Source of the DNA: Diadophis punctatus similis
Taxonomy: Eukaryota > Chordata > Lepidosauria > Squamata > Dipsadidae
DNA length: 64,000 nt
Assembly: GCA_023053685.1 (NCBI GenBank)
Contig: JALIGW010000143.1
Span: 50,001 to 114,000, forward strand
Direction of reading: 5' to 3'
In this document: piece after piece, positions 11,341 through 19,944 of the stretch
Layout of the letters: each line of letters starts with the position of its first letter
How positions within the stretch are numbered: the first letter of the stretch is position 1
Notes under the pieces: model-generated
Database searches by the model: none
The model's input: only the letters and a program-made list of their open reading frames with translations
Told to the model about the DNA's origin: nothing
Translations under genes and position numbers: made by a program

Positions 11341-11524
11341 AAAGTTAACATGATTAATTTTACACATCCCCTGATCATGTTCTTTCCTAATCCATTCCAG
11401 AGCTTGATTTAATTTTCTCTTTCTGTGAAAGCTGAGATATACTTGATCAAAATTATTTCAGTGATTCGGTATATATGGGTCATTCCATTATTTATCCTTC
11501 TGTCCTCTCTTGATCCGTTAAGGG

Positions 11525-11526
<2 letters not shown>

Positions 11527-11560
<34 letters not shown>
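11527..11560. repeat. (TG)n microsatellite
   Basis: A TG run immediately precedes the first tRNA-headed repeat unit on the plus strand. Equivalent TG runs precede units two and three and follow unit three, so the dinucleotide belongs to the repeated unit. Confidence 0.95.
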
Positions 11561-11562
<2 letters not shown>

Positions 11563-11718
11563 CATTTTTTGCTGATAAATGAAAATGAAGAGACACTATT
11601 ATAGATCTATTTCGAGCTATTTAGCTCTCATCAGATAGCCATACCCTTACTGGGATTTGAACCTGGGCTGCCTGCTTTGTAAGGCAGCAGCTTAACCTCT
11701 AGGCCACAGGCTAGAGGT
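11559..11718 (-). mobile_element. tRNA-headed SINE-like repeat with hammerhead, copy 1
   Basis: Read on the minus strand: agcctgtggcctagaggtta (A box tggcctagagg), ctgctgccttacaaagcag, then aggttcaaatccc (B box ggttcaaatcc, an exact match to the polymerase III B-box pattern), gtaagggtatggctat, the hammerhead at 11,594-11,640, and a tail tcattttcatttatcagcaa. The T-stem is imperfect, so this is a tRNA-derived repeat and not a tRNA gene. I do not recognise the family. It is followed by two more copies in the same orientation. Confidence 0.75.
11594..11640 (-). ncRNA. Hammerhead ribozyme fold, type I (copy 1)
   Basis: On the minus strand, 5' to 3': stem I strand ggctat; CTGATGA (11,628-11,634); stem II gagct/agctc with aaat loop (11,614-11,627); GAAA (11,610-11,613); stem III ata/tat around gatc within a palindrome (11,601-11,610); cleavage-site A at 11,600; stem I return strand atagtg, pairing with the ctat part plus one G-U. 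All core positions match the hammerhead consensus, and the predicted cut is between 11,600 and 11,599. The short stem III could instead work as a dimer. Activity is inferred from the fold only. Confidence 0.75.
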
Positions 11719-11745
11719 TTTTTTGTTGCGTGTGTGTGTGTGTGT
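11719..11745. repeat. T-run and (TG)n linker between repeat units
   Basis: The linker gaggtttttttgttgcg followed by TG repeats is nearly identical to the one after copy 3 (caggtttttttgttacg plus TG). This shows that the repeated unit includes the linker and that the copies arose by tandem duplication. Confidence 0.85.
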
Positions 11746-11905
11746 AGCATTTTTTGCTGATAAATGAAAATAAAGGGAGACCATTATAGATCTATTTCGA
11801 GCTATTTAGCTCTCATCAGATAGCCATACCCTTACTGGGATTTGAACCTGGGCAGTTTGCCTGTAAGGCAGCAGCTTAACCTTTAGGCCACAGGCTCTCT
11901 ACTCT
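11746..11905 (-). mobile_element. tRNA-headed SINE-like repeat with hammerhead, copy 2
   Basis: Same order as copy 1: A-box region tggcctaaagg, B box ggttcaaatcc, hammerhead, tail. The anticodon-arm region differs (gccttacaggcaaactgccc). Most of the sequence is identical to copy 1, as expected of a fairly recent tandem copy. Confidence 0.75.
11779..11825 (-). ncRNA. Hammerhead ribozyme fold, type I (copy 2)
   Basis: The core is intact: CTGATGA, stem II gagct/agctc, GAAA, the atagatctat palindrome, site A. The stem I return strand is atggtc against ggctat, which pairs along all six positions if two G-U wobbles are allowed. The one change from copy 3 (A to G in stem I) keeps pairing, a compatible substitution. 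Confidence 0.75.
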
Positions 11906-11986
11906 TATCAGCTCTTCACCAGGAAAGGGTTATATATGTTTTTTCTGTCGAATCATCCTGGTGTATAGGAGTCATCGAATCATCCT

Positions 11987-12035
<49 letters not shown>

Positions 12036-12039
<4 letters not shown>

Positions 12040-12192
12040 CATTTTTTGCTGATAAATGAAAATAAAGCGAGACTATTATAGATCTATTTTGAGCTATTTA
12101 GCTCTCATCAGATAGCCATACCCCTACTGGGATTTGAACCTGGGCCACCTGCCTTGTAAGGCAGCTGCCTAGGGCACAGGCTACAGGTTTTT
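12036..12192 (-). mobile_element. tRNA-headed SINE-like repeat with hammerhead, copy 3
   Basis: Same layout, with a small deletion in the A-box area (tgtgccctaggcagctgcc). The B box ggttcaaatcc is exact. It is preceded on the plus strand by a 50-bp TG run and followed by the same T-run/TG linker as copy 1. About 130 bp of extra DNA, with cgaatcatcctggtgt duplicated, separates it from copy 2. Confidence 0.75.
12071..12117 (-). ncRNA. Hammerhead fold with mutated core (copy 3)
   Basis: CTGATGA, stem II and the stem III palindrome are intact, and stem I (ggctat with atagtc) is the best of the three, six pairs with one wobble. But GAAA reads AAAA: the invariant G12 has become A (plus-strand position 12,090), a typical CpG decay change. 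This copy should not cleave. Confidence 0.7.
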
Positions 12193-12198
12193 TTGTTA

Positions 12199-12225
12199 CG
12201 TGTGTGTGTGTGTGTGTGTGTGTAA
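12199..12225. repeat. (TG)n microsatellite
   Basis: A TG run closes the hammerhead-repeat cluster and abuts the AATTTA-rich start of the next CR1. Confidence 0.9.
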
Positions 12226-12261
12226 AATTTAACTTAATTTAATTTACTTTAATTTAATTTA

Positions 12262-12795
12262 ACAGAGTTGGAAGGGACCTTGGAGGTCTTCTAGTCCAAC
12301 CCCCTGCTCAAGCAGGAGACCCTATACCATTTCAGGCAAGTGGCTGTCCAGTCTCTTCTTACAAACCTGCAGTGATGGAGCACCCACAACTTCTGGTGGC
12401 AAGCTGTTCCACTGGTTAGTTGTCCTCACTGTTAGGAAATTTCTCTTTAATTCCAGGTTGCTTCTGTCCTTGATTAGTTTCCATCTGTTGCTTCTTGTCT
12501 TGCCTTCAGGTGCTTTGGAGAATAGCTTCACTCCCTCTTCTTTGTGGCAGCCCCTCAAATATTGGAACACTGCTATCATGTCTCCCCTGATCCTTCTTTT
12601 CACTAGACTAGACATCCCCAATTCCTGCAAGCATTTGTCACATGTTTTAGCCTCCAGTCCCCTAATCATCTTTGTTGCTCTTCTCTGCACTCTTTCTAGA
12701 GTCTCAACATCCTTTTTGTATCATGGCGACTAAAACTGAATGCAATATTCCAAGTATGGCCTTACCAAGGCATTATAAAGTGGTATTAAGATGTG
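12262..12795 (-). mobile_element. CR1 LINE 3' fragment
   Basis: The minus strand encodes the CR1 reverse transcriptase C-terminal tail: '[12 protein letters not shown]', 'CLQELGMSSLVKRRIRGDMI', '[18 protein letters not shown]', 'NQWNSLPPEVV'. The 3' UTR follows (gtccaaccccctgctcaagc region). The 3' end on this strand is at the cagagttggaaggg edge with an AATTTA-rich tail. 5' truncated, as most CR1 copies are. Confidence 0.92.
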
Positions 12796-13117
12796 GTATA
12801 TTTTAGAAATAATTTTACCTTCTGGGCCCGTCAAGAGTTTGTCTAATTGTTGAGTTTCTATTTCGATTCCAATTTCTTCACTCTCTTTTTTGTACCTTGA
12901 TTGGAGTTGGAGGTAAGGCCACCAATCTGTAGTTATACCTTGCTTTTCCAAATCCTCTCTGCTTTTTAATTTCCCAAATCCATCCAAAATATCTTTATAG
13001 TTAAGCATTCTAGTTGTAAGGGGACTAACCCCCTTTATTGTCCAACCTGTTTACTTGCTGGTGGGCCAACTCTATCCAGCACTCTCCCTTCTACAGTTCC
13101 AATAAAACTGGGGCGCA
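12796..13117. other. Non-coding stretch, no recognised feature
   Basis: The minus strand has a 92-codon open frame whose last residues (ALVRPYLEYCIQF) belong to the adjoining CR1. The rest (12,840-13,010) resembles no family I recognise. Confidence 0.4.
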
Positions 13118-13402
13118 TTTGTTTGTTTGTTTGTTTGTTTGTTTGTTTGTTTGTTTGTTTGTTTGTTTGCTTGTGAGATTTATATACCGCCTCACAGTGC
13201 AAGCACTCTCTAAGCGGTTTACACCAGTAAGCAATGTATATTTATATTGCCCCCAACAATCTGGGTCCTCATTTTACCTACCTCGGAAGGATGGAAGGCT
13301 GAATAAACCTTGAGCCGGTGAGATTTGAACCGTTGACCTGCGGATCACAGTCAGCTAAAGTGGCCTGCAGTACTGCCTCTAACCGCTGCGCCACCTCGGC
13401 TC
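13118..13402 (-). mobile_element. Sauria-type SINE with (GTTT)n tail
   Basis: Minus strand: tRNA head from gccgaggtggcgcagcggtt, B-box area gttcaaatctcacc, BovB-like tail ending at cggtatataaatctcac, then a (AAAC)n tail seen as (GTTT)n at 13,118-13,168 on the plus strand. Complete from head to tail. Confidence 0.9.
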
Positions 13403-13868
13403 ATGATCAGCAGGTAGACCTCAATTCCTGGTTAACATCCTTTTCTTCTTTTTATTTTCAAGGATAGGTTGTGAAACCTGTCTTTTCTTTTCTGAAAGAC
13501 CGGGCACATTTAGCAATGTTGGGGTTTTTTTAGAAGATTCTTTTCTTGTAAGTCTTTCTGCGTCAAGTAAACAGGAGGGGAGGCTTTCCTCACTTTTCCC
13601 CACCACGTTTCTATGATACATTGGCCCATTTTGCTGAATATTTCATCGGCCATCTGCCTGTCCTATCAAGCCTCTCCTGTCATACTCGGCTCTTCCTCTC
13701 TGGAGTTGCAATGTCGCTTCCCATTAAATCACTTGGAGCATAAAGTTCTTCCTTCCAGTTTCCTGCGGATCAACCTCATGGCCTCACCCGGAATGATCTC
13801 ACCTGGTGCTTGGTGAGACGGCCTGGAATTTGAGGAGCACGTCAGGCCCATGAGTTGACTTAAGATCC
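13403..13868. other. Unique-looking non-coding DNA
   Basis: No repeat or coding match. It borders a SINE and a Tigger-like fragment. Confidence 0.5.
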
Positions 13869-13869
13869 A

Positions 13870-13925
13870 GGTAGTCCCCGACTTACGAACGTTCGTTTAG
13901 CAACCATTCAAATTTATAGCAAAGA
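13870..13925. mobile_element. Tigger-like MITE, left-end fragment
   Basis: It begins ccaggtagtccccgacttac and continues with gttcgtttagcaaccatt, the standard left end of the family, then breaks off. Confidence 0.7.
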
Positions 13926-14125
13926 AAATGTATATTTGATTATCTGTGTAATAACTGCAGCTAGGATTGTATTTGCACAGCAGTGGAAAAGCGAAGAGAT
14001 CCCTACAGAGGAGTATGTGATTAGGAAAATATTAGAATGCGCAGAAATGAATAGGTTAACACTGGCAGTTAGAGAGAAAGAACAAACCGAATATTATATT
14101 ATGTGGGAGTTATTTTATCGATGGC

Positions 14126-14905
14126 TAGAGAACCTCTCTGGTCCTTGAACAGAGGGATACAATCAAGGACCAGAGAGGTACTAGTACAAACTGGGTGAAA
14201 CCACACTCAATAGCAGCGATTGCGAGAGGGATCTTGGAGTCTTGGTAGACAGCCAACTAAATATGAGCCAGCAGTGTGCAGCAGCAGCCAAAAAGGCCAA
14301 CGCAGTCCTGAGCTGCATAAATAGAGGGATACAATCAAGGACCAGAGAGGTACTAGTACCACTCTATAAAGCCTTGGTCAGACCACACCTAGAGTACTGC
14401 ATCCAGTTTTGGTCACCACACTACAAAAAAGACATTGAAACCCTAGAGAAAGTGCAGAAGAGAGCAACCAGGATGATAAAGGGTCTGGAAAATAAAACAT
14501 ACAAAGAGCGGTTGCAGGAACTGAGCTTGGCCAGTCTGGCGAAGAGAAAGACCAGGGGTGACAAGATAGCAGTGTTCCAATACTTGAGGGGATGCCACAG
14601 AGAGGAGGGGAGCAGGCTGTTCTCTATGGCACCAGAAAGCCAAACAAGGAATAATGGATGGAAGCTGACCAAGGAGAGATTCAACCTGGAAGTGAGGAGA
14701 AACTTTCTGACGGTGAGAGCGATCAACCAGTGGAACAGCTTGCCAGCGGAGGTCGTGAGAGCCCCAACACTTGCGACCTTCAAGGGGAGACTGGATTGCC
14801 ATCTGTCTCAAATGGTGTAGGAACTCCTGCTTGAGCAGGGGGTTGGACTAGATGACCTACAAGGTCCCTTCCAACTCTAATAATAAATCTAAAATCTAAA
14901 TATAA
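14126..14905 (+). mobile_element. CR1 LINE 3' half with rearranged 5' end
   Basis: The plus strand from 14,242 to 14,820 is open for 192 codons and carries the CR1 C-terminal block ('[13 protein letters not shown]', '[14 protein letters not shown]', '[11 protein letters not shown]'). It ends with a natural stop and the 3' UTR ggggttggactagatgacct. The 5' junction is unusual: 14,151-14,187 duplicates 14,323-14,359, and 14,133-14,147 is an inverted copy of 14,164-14,178. One of the better preserved CR1 tails here. Confidence 0.93.
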
Positions 14906-15230
14906 AAGTTAGAAATAAAAACAGATGAGTGAAATATAGAAAATGTTTTAATAGAGTTAATAGAGTTAACAGTGTTAAATAAATTAAGAAGAGGATTGTC
15001 TTAGTATTAAGATATTTAATGTATTGGTATTAAGCTGAGAATAGATTAAATAATGAATATGGCTGTAAACTTTAACTGTTACTGCACAAAACATTTGTAC
15101 CCAGACGACACACTGTTTAGTGAAAGATTGGATTGTTTGTATTAAAATAAAATTCAAAAAATTCAAAAAATAAAAGTTACAACAGCACTGGAAAAAGTGA
15201 ATCACGGACGGCCCTCACACTTACAGAATG
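14906..15230. other. AT-rich non-coding stretch
   Basis: AT-rich with no recognised repeat boundary or gene. Small fragments of the Tigger-like left arm (aaagttacaacagcactgga) lie near 15,173-15,200. Confidence 0.45.
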
Positions 15231-15233
15231 CAG

Positions 15234-15388
15234 AATAACAGAGTTGGAAGGGACATTGGAGGTCTTCTAGTCCAACCTCCTGCTTAGGCAGGAAACCCTA
15301 CACTACTTCAGAGAAATGGTTATCTAACATCTTCTTAAAAACTTCCAGTGTTGGAGCATTCACAACGTTGTAAGTACCAACAACAACC
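15234..15388 (-). mobile_element. CR1 LINE 3'-end fragment
   Basis: It shows the CR1 3' UTR signature on the minus strand (cagagttggaagggacattg, tccaacctcctgcttaggca) and stops in the C-terminal coding region at 'ttggagcattcacaac'. Confidence 0.88.
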
Positions 15389-15417
15389 GTGGAAAATCAT
15401 TTTTACAAAGCCATGTA

Positions 15418-15801
15418 CAGATTGTCCTCGACCTACGGCCACAATTATGGCCCAATGTTTCTGTTGTTAAGTGAAACATTAGTGAAGTGAGTTTTACAAG
15501 CTTTCTCGCCACAGTTGCTCAGGGAATATTGTTAACTGCAGATGTTAAGTTAGCGACACAGATGTGAAGCAAACCTGACTTTGCTCGTCAGAAGATCGCC
15601 AAAGGGGATCACGTGATCCGAGGACGCTGCAACCGCCATCAATGTGAGTCAGTTGTCAAGCATCCAAATGTAATTCACGTGACCCCGGGGATGCTTGCGA
15701 CGGTCGTAAGTGTGTGAAATGCGGTCATAAGACACTTTTTCCACTGCCGTTGTAACTTTGAACGGTCACTAAATGAACGGTTGTAAGTCGAGGACTACTA
15801 C
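15418..15801. mobile_element. Tigger-like MITE, nearly complete
   Basis: It starts cagattgtcctcgacctacg after TA and ends gttgtaagtcgaggactact. Interior phrases match the family throughout. It lies between two CR1 fragments that overlap each other, so it did not simply split one CR1. Confidence 0.8.
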
Positions 15802-15928
15802 GTCTGGATAAATGGCTGTCCGGGTCTCTTCTTGAAAATCTCCAGTGAGGGAGCACCCATTGCTTTTGAAAGCAAGCCGTTCCGCTGATTAATTGTCCTC
15901 GCTGTCAGGAAATTTCCCCTTAATTACG
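15802..15928 (-). mobile_element. CR1 LINE fragment
   Basis: Minus-strand CR1 C-terminal coding: the text gataaatggctgtccgggtc to gtcaggaaatttccccttaa matches the same segment of the other CR1 copies. Confidence 0.8.
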
Positions 15929-16040
15929 ACCGTAATTAACATCCCCACCATCATCTGATCCCAATTTGAGCCCTTGGCAAAAAACCGGCTTGCATTTACA
16001 ACGGCTGCAACGGTCCCGGCGTCATATGACCGAATGGCGA
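15929..16040. mobile_element. Tigger-like MITE remnant
   Basis: Short phrases from the family interior (gcccttggcaaaaaaccg, acaacggctgcaacggtccc, gtcatatgaccg) survive without termini. Confidence 0.45.
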
Positions 16041-16098
16041 TCCCTCTCACCCCGCGGGGTTATGCGTTGCCAACAGGAGAAGCAGAGAACGTGGCATG

Positions 16099-16099
<1 letters not shown>

Positions 16100-16173
<74 letters not shown>
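16100..16173. repeat. (CA)n microsatellite
   Basis: About 37 uninterrupted CA units. Confidence 0.97.
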
Positions 16174-16178
<5 letters not shown>

Positions 16179-16648
16179 CATTGTAGATCTCTGGAGTTTG
16201 CATTTGTAAAGGAATTTTGCTTTTTTGGGGTGCAAGAGGTCATGAATCACTTCTGGAGCAGAAGACCTTTCATCCCGTTTGGAACAAGGGGAGCCTTTCA
16301 AACTGCGGCTTCCGTTCACCAGGAAGTGGAGCATTGAGTACATTTTTGCCCTTGCAAGTATTTTTTGGAAACTGGAAAGCGCATGACTGGCCCTTCCCTG
16401 CATATGCACGGCCCAGAGGCCAATGTTACTCCCAGCGCCACCCACCACAGGCGTACAGCTTTACTCATTGTGTGGTCGTCGTTGCTGTGAAAGACCCTTC
16501 TCTTTTTGTAGCAATAACAAAAGGCCTTCCGCCTTCCTCCAACTTCTACCAGGTCAAGTCAGTTGGGTGATAATCGGACGTTAGGTTTTGCAGGTTTTTT
16601 TTTAAAACTTTCATGCCTTCGTCAAAATGTGGCAGCTAGTTTGATGGT
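16174..16648. other. Unique-looking non-coding DNA
   Basis: No repeat family or gene recognised. The 117-codon plus-strand frame across it begins inside the unique DNA and has no domain that I know. Confidence 0.5.
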
Positions 16649-16649
16649 T

Positions 16650-17168
16650 TAATAATAGCAATCGCGCTTAGACTTATATGGCACCAGAAAGCCAAACAAG
16701 GAATAACTGATGGAAGCTGACCAAGGAGAGATTCAACCTGGAAGTGAGGAGAAACTTTCTGACGGTGAGAGCGATCAACCAGTGGAACAGCTTGCCAGCG
16801 GAGGTTGTGAGAGCCCCAACACTTGCGACCTTCAAGGGGAGACTGGACTGCCATCTGTCTCAAATGGTGTAGGAACTCCTGCTTGAGCAGGGGGTTGGAC
16901 TAGATGACCTACAAGGTACCTCCCAACTCTAATAATAAATCTAAATTATATACTGCTTCACAGTGCTTTTACAGCCCTCTCTAAGCGGTTTACAGAGTCA
17001 GCATCTTGCCCCCAACAATTTGGGTCCTCATTTGACTGACCTTGGAAGGATGGAAAGCCGAGTCAACCTTAAGCCTGGTGAGATTCAAACTGCCAAATTG
17101 CAGGCAGCCGGCAGTCAGCAGAAGTAGCCTGCAGTACTGCACTCTAACCACTGCGCCACCGCGGCTCA
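16650..17168 (-). mobile_element. Sauria-type SINE split by a CR1
   Basis: The tail end (aatagcaatcgcgcttagac) lies at 16,650-16,677 and the remainder (ttatatactgcttcacagtg to ccaccgcggctcat) at 16,943-17,168, both on the minus strand. A CR1 occupies the gap. ttata repeated at both joints suggests a short target duplication. Confidence 0.88.
16678..16942 (+). mobile_element. CR1 LINE 3' end inserted in a SINE
   Basis: It begins tggcaccagaaagccaaaca and runs through the CR1 stop and 3' UTR to aataataaatctaa. It is nearly identical to 14,626-14,895, including the tail, so the two come from the same young CR1 subfamily. Heavily 5' truncated, as is typical. Confidence 0.9.
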
Positions 17169-17299
17169 TAATGAAATTATAATATGATTACTCACCACCG
17201 AATGCCAATAATCCAGAAAGAGTTCCGCTTGAGGACCTATCAGTCGTAAGCTTCATTTTCCTATTGCGTGAATCATTATGAAAGTGCTGGAGTTTTAAC

Positions 17300-17605
17300 A
17301 GAACAGTAGAGTTGGAAGGGACCTTAGAGGTCTTCTAGTCCAACCCCCTGCTCAGGCAGGAAACCCTGTACTATTTCAGACAAATAGTTTGTTCCAATGT
17401 CTTCTTAAAAACTTCCAATATGGGAGCATATCTAGAGGCAAGTCGTTCCACTGGTTAATTGTTCTAACTGTCAGAAAATTATTCCTTAATTCCAGGTTGC
17501 TTCTCTCCTTGGATAGTTTCCATCCATTGCTTCTTGTTTTACCTTCAGGTGCTTTGGAGAATAGTTTGACCCCCTCTTCTTTGTGGCAGTATCGGAACAC
17601 TGCTT
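17300..17605 (-). mobile_element. CR1 LINE 3' fragment
   Basis: The CR1 3' UTR and C-terminal coding (minus-strand 'EEGVKLFSKAPEGKTRSNG', 'NNFLTVRTINQWNDLP') are present. It breaks off after ttctttgtggcag. Confidence 0.9.
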
Positions 17606-17799
17606 TTAATTGCTGCTTGTTCCATCGTAGGTCATATTCAGAGATTTTACAAAGATGGAAAATTCTTAATATTTCTCTCGCTCCCTTACTTTTCCATCAG
17701 AACTTTATTCTATCTGTTTCCACACATCAGTTTTTTCCAATTTTAAAATAAGGAACATAGAAGAGAATTTTTGTAACTCAGGGCTGAACTGTGTGGCTC

Positions 17800-18030
17800 T
17801 TTGAGCTTGGTGGTTTTCTTGCAGACATTTCATGACCCAACTAGGTAACATCATCAGTGTTGGAAGGGAGTGGGGTTTGCTCTCTGTTTGTATGCAAATG
17901 GCTTGCCCTGTCTTTATTGATGGGAATGTTGGTTTCTAGCAGGATCCTTAGTGCTGTTTGAGCTTGGTTGTTGTTGTTGTTTTGCAGACATTTTGTTACC
18001 CAACTAGGTAACATAATCAGTGCATTTAAA
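17800..18030 (-). mobile_element. PLE terminal pair with hammerhead-like motifs
   Basis: Two minus-strand motifs lie at 17,821-17,858 (CTGATGA, stem gttacc, tcatGAAAT, GTC) and 17,984-18,022 (CTGATTA, CAAAA core, decayed). Between them is the PLE phrase gggagtggggtttgctctctg and ggcttgccctgtc, seen reversed at 52.2 kb. Confidence 0.7.
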
Positions 18031-18290
18031 ATAAGTGTCTCCGAGATTTTATATCTCTTTACATATTTTTCCCTAGTTTTCGTAATTATTATTCAATCTC
18101 TATCACCGCCCATCTCAATCAAGGTCTCTGGGCGCTTTACAATTCAAAAAATATATACAATAACAAAACACATTTAATTAAAACAAAATATTTATCCAAA
18201 ATGATGTTCATTCACTCATATCTGCATTTAGTCATATTTATTTAAAAGATCTGTCTGACTGCCTATCTTAGAGCACAACATACAAAATAC
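18031..18290. other. AT-rich stretch with possible LINE tail
   Basis: The phrase accgcccatctcaatcaagg followed by ctctgggcgctttacaattc resembles the hairpin-like tail of L2-type LINEs in the minus orientation (compare 27,170 and 43,040). The rest is unassigned. Confidence 0.35.
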
Positions 18291-18296
18291 TGTATA

Positions 18297-18799
18297 CAGG
18301 TAATTCTTGACTTACAACCATTTCTTCAGCCACCCTTCGAAGTTACAACAGCACCGAAAAAAGTAATTTATGACCGGTCCTCAGACTTACGACCGCTGCA
18401 GCATTTCCCCACAGTCACATGATCAAAATTGGCAATCAGCCTTGATTTAAAACAGTTTCATCATCCCAAGGTTTCGGGAATATTATTTGTGACCTTCCCA
18501 ACTGGTTTCCAACAAACAAAGTCCGTGGGAGAAGCCAGATTGACTTAACGATTGCATGATTCGCTTAATAACTGCAGCGGTTCACTTAACAACCCTGGAC
18601 CCCCCCAAAAAAGGTTTTTAAAATTGAGAATGAGTCACTTAATAACCACCTTGCTTCGTGACGCAGATATGAGTGAATGAACATTATTTTGGATAAATAT
18701 TTTGATTTAATTAACAGGGTTTTTTTTAATTGTTAATTTAACCTTGCTTAGCGACGCAAATTCTGGACACAGTTGTGGTTCTAAGTCAAGGAGTAGCTG
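18297..18799. mobile_element. Tigger-like MITE, full length with TA flanks
   Basis: TA precedes caggtaattcttgacttaca and TA follows ctaagtcaaggagtagctg. Interior is the standard family sequence with extra A/T runs near 18,600-18,740. Confidence 0.82.
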
Positions 18800-18801
18800 T
18801 A

Positions 18802-19041
18802 CCATGTTTATATCCATTTGATGACTAGATATATTTACTCCGAATGTATTCATTCTTGACCCTATCTCACACTTCTTCATTCTCCCGTTCCTGTTGCACA
18901 ATCTTTATCTTCCCGGACAAACATGCTTTCATGTTTCAGAGGATTGGGAAACATATTTTATTTTGCAGCTTTTAATAAACATGCATTCCTTGCAAAAGGA
19001 TCATATCCTGCCCTTTATCTCTTTCCCAACATTTGCATATA
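18802..19041. other. AT-rich non-coding spacer
   Basis: Short spacer between two Tigger-like elements. Nothing recognised. Confidence 0.4.
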
Positions 19042-19941
19042 CAGGTAGTCCTTGACTTACAACAGTTCGTTTAGTGACCGGAGGGAGGAAGGGACGAACG
19101 GAGGGAGGGAGAGAGAGAGGGTGGAAGGGAGGAAAGGAAATAGAGAGGGAGGAAAGGAGAAAAAGGAGGGGGGAGGGACAAAGGGAAGGAGGAAATGAGA
19201 GAGAGGAAGGAGAGAGGGAAAGGAGGAGGGAGGGACGGAGGGAAGGAGGAAATGAGAGAGAGAAGGGAGAGTGAGAAAGGAGGGAGGGAGAAAGGAGGGA
19301 GGGACAGAGGGAAGGAGGAAATGAGAAGAAGAAGGAGAAAGAGGGAAGGGAGAAGAGAAAGAGGGAGGGAGGGACCAGAGGGAAGGAGGAAATGAGAGAG
19401 AGGAAGGAGGGAGAGGGAAGGGAGAAGAGAGAGTGGGAAAGGAGGGAGGGAGGGAGAAAGGAGGGAGGGACAGAGGGAAGGCGGAAAGGAGGAAATGAGA
19501 CAGAAGAAGGAGAAAGAGGGAAGAGAGAAGAGAGAGTAGGAAAGAGGGAGGGAGGGACAGAGGAAAGGAGGGAAGGAGGAAATGAGAGAGAGGAAGGAGG
19601 GAGAGGGAAGGGAGAAGGGAGAGTGGGAAAGAGGGAGGGAGGGACAGAGGGAAGGAGGAAATGAGAGAGAGGAAGGAGGGAGATGGAAGGGAGAGTGGGA
19701 AAGAGTGAGGGAGGGAGATGTACAGAGGAAAGGAGAGACAGGGAAGGGGGAATAATTTTTGGATAGTTCCAAAAACTGAAGATGTGCTAACATCAAATGT
19801 GGTCCCTCTGTTACTAACTTAACAACTGCAGTGATTCGCTTAACAAGAAAGATCGTAAAACGGAGCAAAACTCACTTAACATATGTTTTGCTTAAGAGAA
19901 ATTTGGGGGATCAGTTGTGGTCATAAGTCGAGGATTCCCTG
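19042..19941. mobile_element. Tigger-like MITE interrupted by a 670-bp purine array
   Basis: TA precedes caggtagtccttgacttaca at 19,042 and TA follows aagtcgaggattccctg at 19,941. The family interior resumes at about 19,755. Between 19,079 and 19,750 a purine-only array of GGGA, GGAA and GAGA words has grown inside the element. Confidence 0.82.
19079..19750. repeat. Purine minisatellite (~60-bp units)
   Basis: Units of the type ggagggagggacagagggaa then ggaggaaatgagagagagga repeat at intervals of about 57-120 bp (atgagag words at 19,195, 19,252, 19,392, 19,583, 19,661). Strand asymmetry is essentially complete. Confidence 0.9.
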
Positions 19942-19944
19942 TAC

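Noticed and set aside
11640..11718. Possible functional tRNA gene
   Set aside because: A and B boxes are good, but the T-stem and acceptor stem do not pair and the sequence continues into a hammerhead and tail. It is a tRNA-derived repeat.
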